The notes under the pieces were generated by a model. That model ran no database searches, was not told the DNA's origin, and saw only the letters and a list, made by a program, of their open reading frames with translations. Of a DNA stretch of 53,790 nt, positions 52,521 to 53,790 are shown piece by piece. A program made the translations under genes and the position numbers. Position 1 is the stretch's first letter, and the number at the start of each line of letters is the position of its first letter. The stretch comes from an uncultured Colwellia sp. (lineage in GTDB: Bacteria > Pseudomonadota > Gammaproteobacteria > Enterobacterales > Alteromonadaceae). Where the stretch lies: NCBI GenBank assembly GCA_913049915.1, contig CAJWZC010000015.1, positions 1 through 53,790 on the forward strand. The letters are read 5' to 3'.

Positions 52521-53790
52521 ATGGCAGAACATGGCTATTCGCTGCTACGCATCATTATTATCGATAGTTTTTGGCAAGGACAAGTAAACGAACTTGATTT
52601 AACTGGCCACACTCAACTTGAAGGCACAAACGGCGCAGGTAAAACCTCGCTAATGCGTTTGTTACCACTTTTTTATGGTATGCGACCTAGTGATATTGTC
52701 AGTAAGGTTGATCAGGCAAAAAACTTTGCCGACTTTTATTTACCGCGCGAATCCAGTATTTTAGTGTACGAATACGCCAGACCCTTCGGTCAAAAGTGCC
52801 AAGTATTAGCCACCAGTGATGGTAGAGGTGTGCACTTTAAATTTATTGATGCCGCTTACGACAGTCAGTATTTCATTGCCACTACTGCAGCTAGCAAAGC
52901 TAAACCTTTTACCATTAACGAAATAGAAAAAAATTATCGTAACATTGGTAAAGAAAGCTCAAAGTTTTTAGGTATCGATAAATACCGTCAAGTTATTCAA
53001 AATTTACGCAGTGGCCGTAAACACAAAGAAATAAGATTACTACAAAACCGTTTCTCGTTTAGTGAGCAAGCCTGCCCACATATTGATAAAGTAATTAACG
53101 GTACGATAGAAAAAAATCTAGATTTTGAAGCCGTTAAACGCATGTTAGTTGCTATTGCCAGCGATCATCTTGCCCGTGATACCCTTGATGAAAAAGAACA
53201 GCTCAGTTTAAATAAAGCCGATATTACTAACTGGCTTGCTGATATTCAGGCCAGTCGCGCCATTAAAAAAGTCGCAGATAAAATTTCCGTTTGGCAACAC
53301 GATTTTAGTGCTTTTGCTAGCTTAGTTAATAAGTTACAACACCTTCACGCTGAAATCATCGGACATCAAGCACGTCTTGAAATAAAACAACAAGATAGAG
53401 ATGAACTTAAAAAAAGTAGTATTGAAACAAGAAGTAAAATCGAAAGTGAATTAGCTAACTTAACGGAACAGTTTCACAAGGAAAAGTTTGATCTTATTGC
53501 TAAAATTGAAGCTGATTTAAGTAAAATCGATCTACTCGATGAAGATAAACTGAACTTTGATGATGATGATGCCAGTAGTTATCAAATTAAAGCTGAGCAA
53601 GCACCACAAATTCAAGCAGAGCTGAATGAAGTGATCGCCATTATTGATGCCTTTGAAGGTAATATCAGTAAAATAGGGCAGAAGTTCGATAAGCTTATTC
53701 AGCAAATGGAAGTAGAAAAACTTAAAGGCATCAATAGTAATAAAGAAAAATCTGCACTAATCTCTACTCAGTCTAATGAACAATTATCAC
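52521..53790 (+). CDS. SMC/MukB-like ATPase, 5' part (DUF3584-like)
   Basis: Open from ATG 52521 (AAGG upstream) to the window end, at least 423 residues, cut by the edge. The start MAEHGYSLLRIIIIDSFWQG continues to the P-loop LEGTNGAGKTSLMRLLPLFY (about residues 36-55), the pattern of the DUF3584 group of large SMC-like ATPases. From about residue 270 the sequence is a charged coiled coil (KIESELANLTEQFHKEKFDL and similar). The C-terminal Walker B and signature motif would lie outside the window. Members are thought to act on DNA; the role is unknown, and defence-related SMC relatives exist. Confidence 0.8.
   Translation, partial: MAEHGYSLLRIIIIDSFWQGQVNELDLTGHTQLEGTNGAGKTSLMRLLPLFYGMRPSDIVSKVDQAKNFADFYLPRESSILVYEYARPFGQKCQVLATSDGRGVHFKFIDAAYDSQYFIATTAASKAKPFTINEIEKNYRNIGKESSKFLGIDKYRQVIQNLRSGRKHKEIRLLQNRFSFSEQACPHIDKVINGTIEKNLDFEAVKRMLVAIASDHLARDTLDEKEQLSLNKADITNWLADIQASRAIKKVADKISVWQHDFSAFASLVNKLQHLHAEIIGHQARLEIKQQDRDELKKSSIETRSKIESELANLTEQFHKEKFDLIAKIEADLSKIDLLDEDKLNFDDDDASSYQIKAEQAPQIQAELNEVIAIIDAFEGNISKIGQKFDKLIQQMEVEKLKGINSNKEKSALISTQSNEQLS

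Overview
The window looks like a chromosomal segment of a marine, probably cold-adapted gammaproteobacterium of the Alteromonadales, most like Colwellia. This rests on low GC, gammaproteobacterial gene pairs (zapB-like/zapA next to minCDE, yejK/yejL/yejM, a bioA<>bioBFC locus) and Colwellia-like proteins. The genus call is an inference; no database was searched.

Layout. 1-10 kb: a small membrane protein, a decayed reading frame, a thioredoxin-fold protein, an M14 carboxypeptidase, a sodium:alanine symporter, a second decayed frame, a zinc-ribbon membrane protein, a YeaC-like protein and a 956-residue DUF349 protein. 10-20 kb: an acetyltransferase, an exported beta-propeller/amidohydrolase fusion, a MYG1 protein, a CPXCG zinc-ribbon protein, and a TonB-dependent receptor divergent from an AraC regulator. 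20.1-20.95 kb: three consecutive small genes, each broken. 21-24 kb: cell-division block (zapB-like, zapA, minC, minD, minE). 24-32 kb: ansA, sppA, a DoxX protein, a DMT exporter, a nitroreductase and asnS. 32-38 kb: complete late biotin pathway, bioA facing bioB-bioF-bioC, then bioD.

37.8-45.5 kb is the accessory part. It holds an orphan hicB with four direct repeats in its promoter region, a divergent second FtsZ, an EAL protein, an exported peroxiredoxin with a Cys-rich partner, a 1.8 kb gene-poor stretch, a Rho paralogue lacking the RNA-binding domain, and a decayed endonuclease I gene. After a proline tRNA the core resumes: yejM, yejL, yejK, pyrC, a two-module QueD-like protein, an M23 peptidase and the start of a large SMC-like ATPase cut by the window end.

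Two themes stand out. First, there are unusually many decaying small genes, recognisable only by reading through stops or single-base shifts (654-1331, 5117-5432, 14370-14588, 20109-20413, 20460-20717, 20740-20950, 44746-45479). Second, 38-44.4 kb carries extra copies of two essential housekeeping proteins, FtsZ and Rho, both altered in diagnostic places. The FtsZ paralogue with its neighbours is the best candidate here for an undescribed system.
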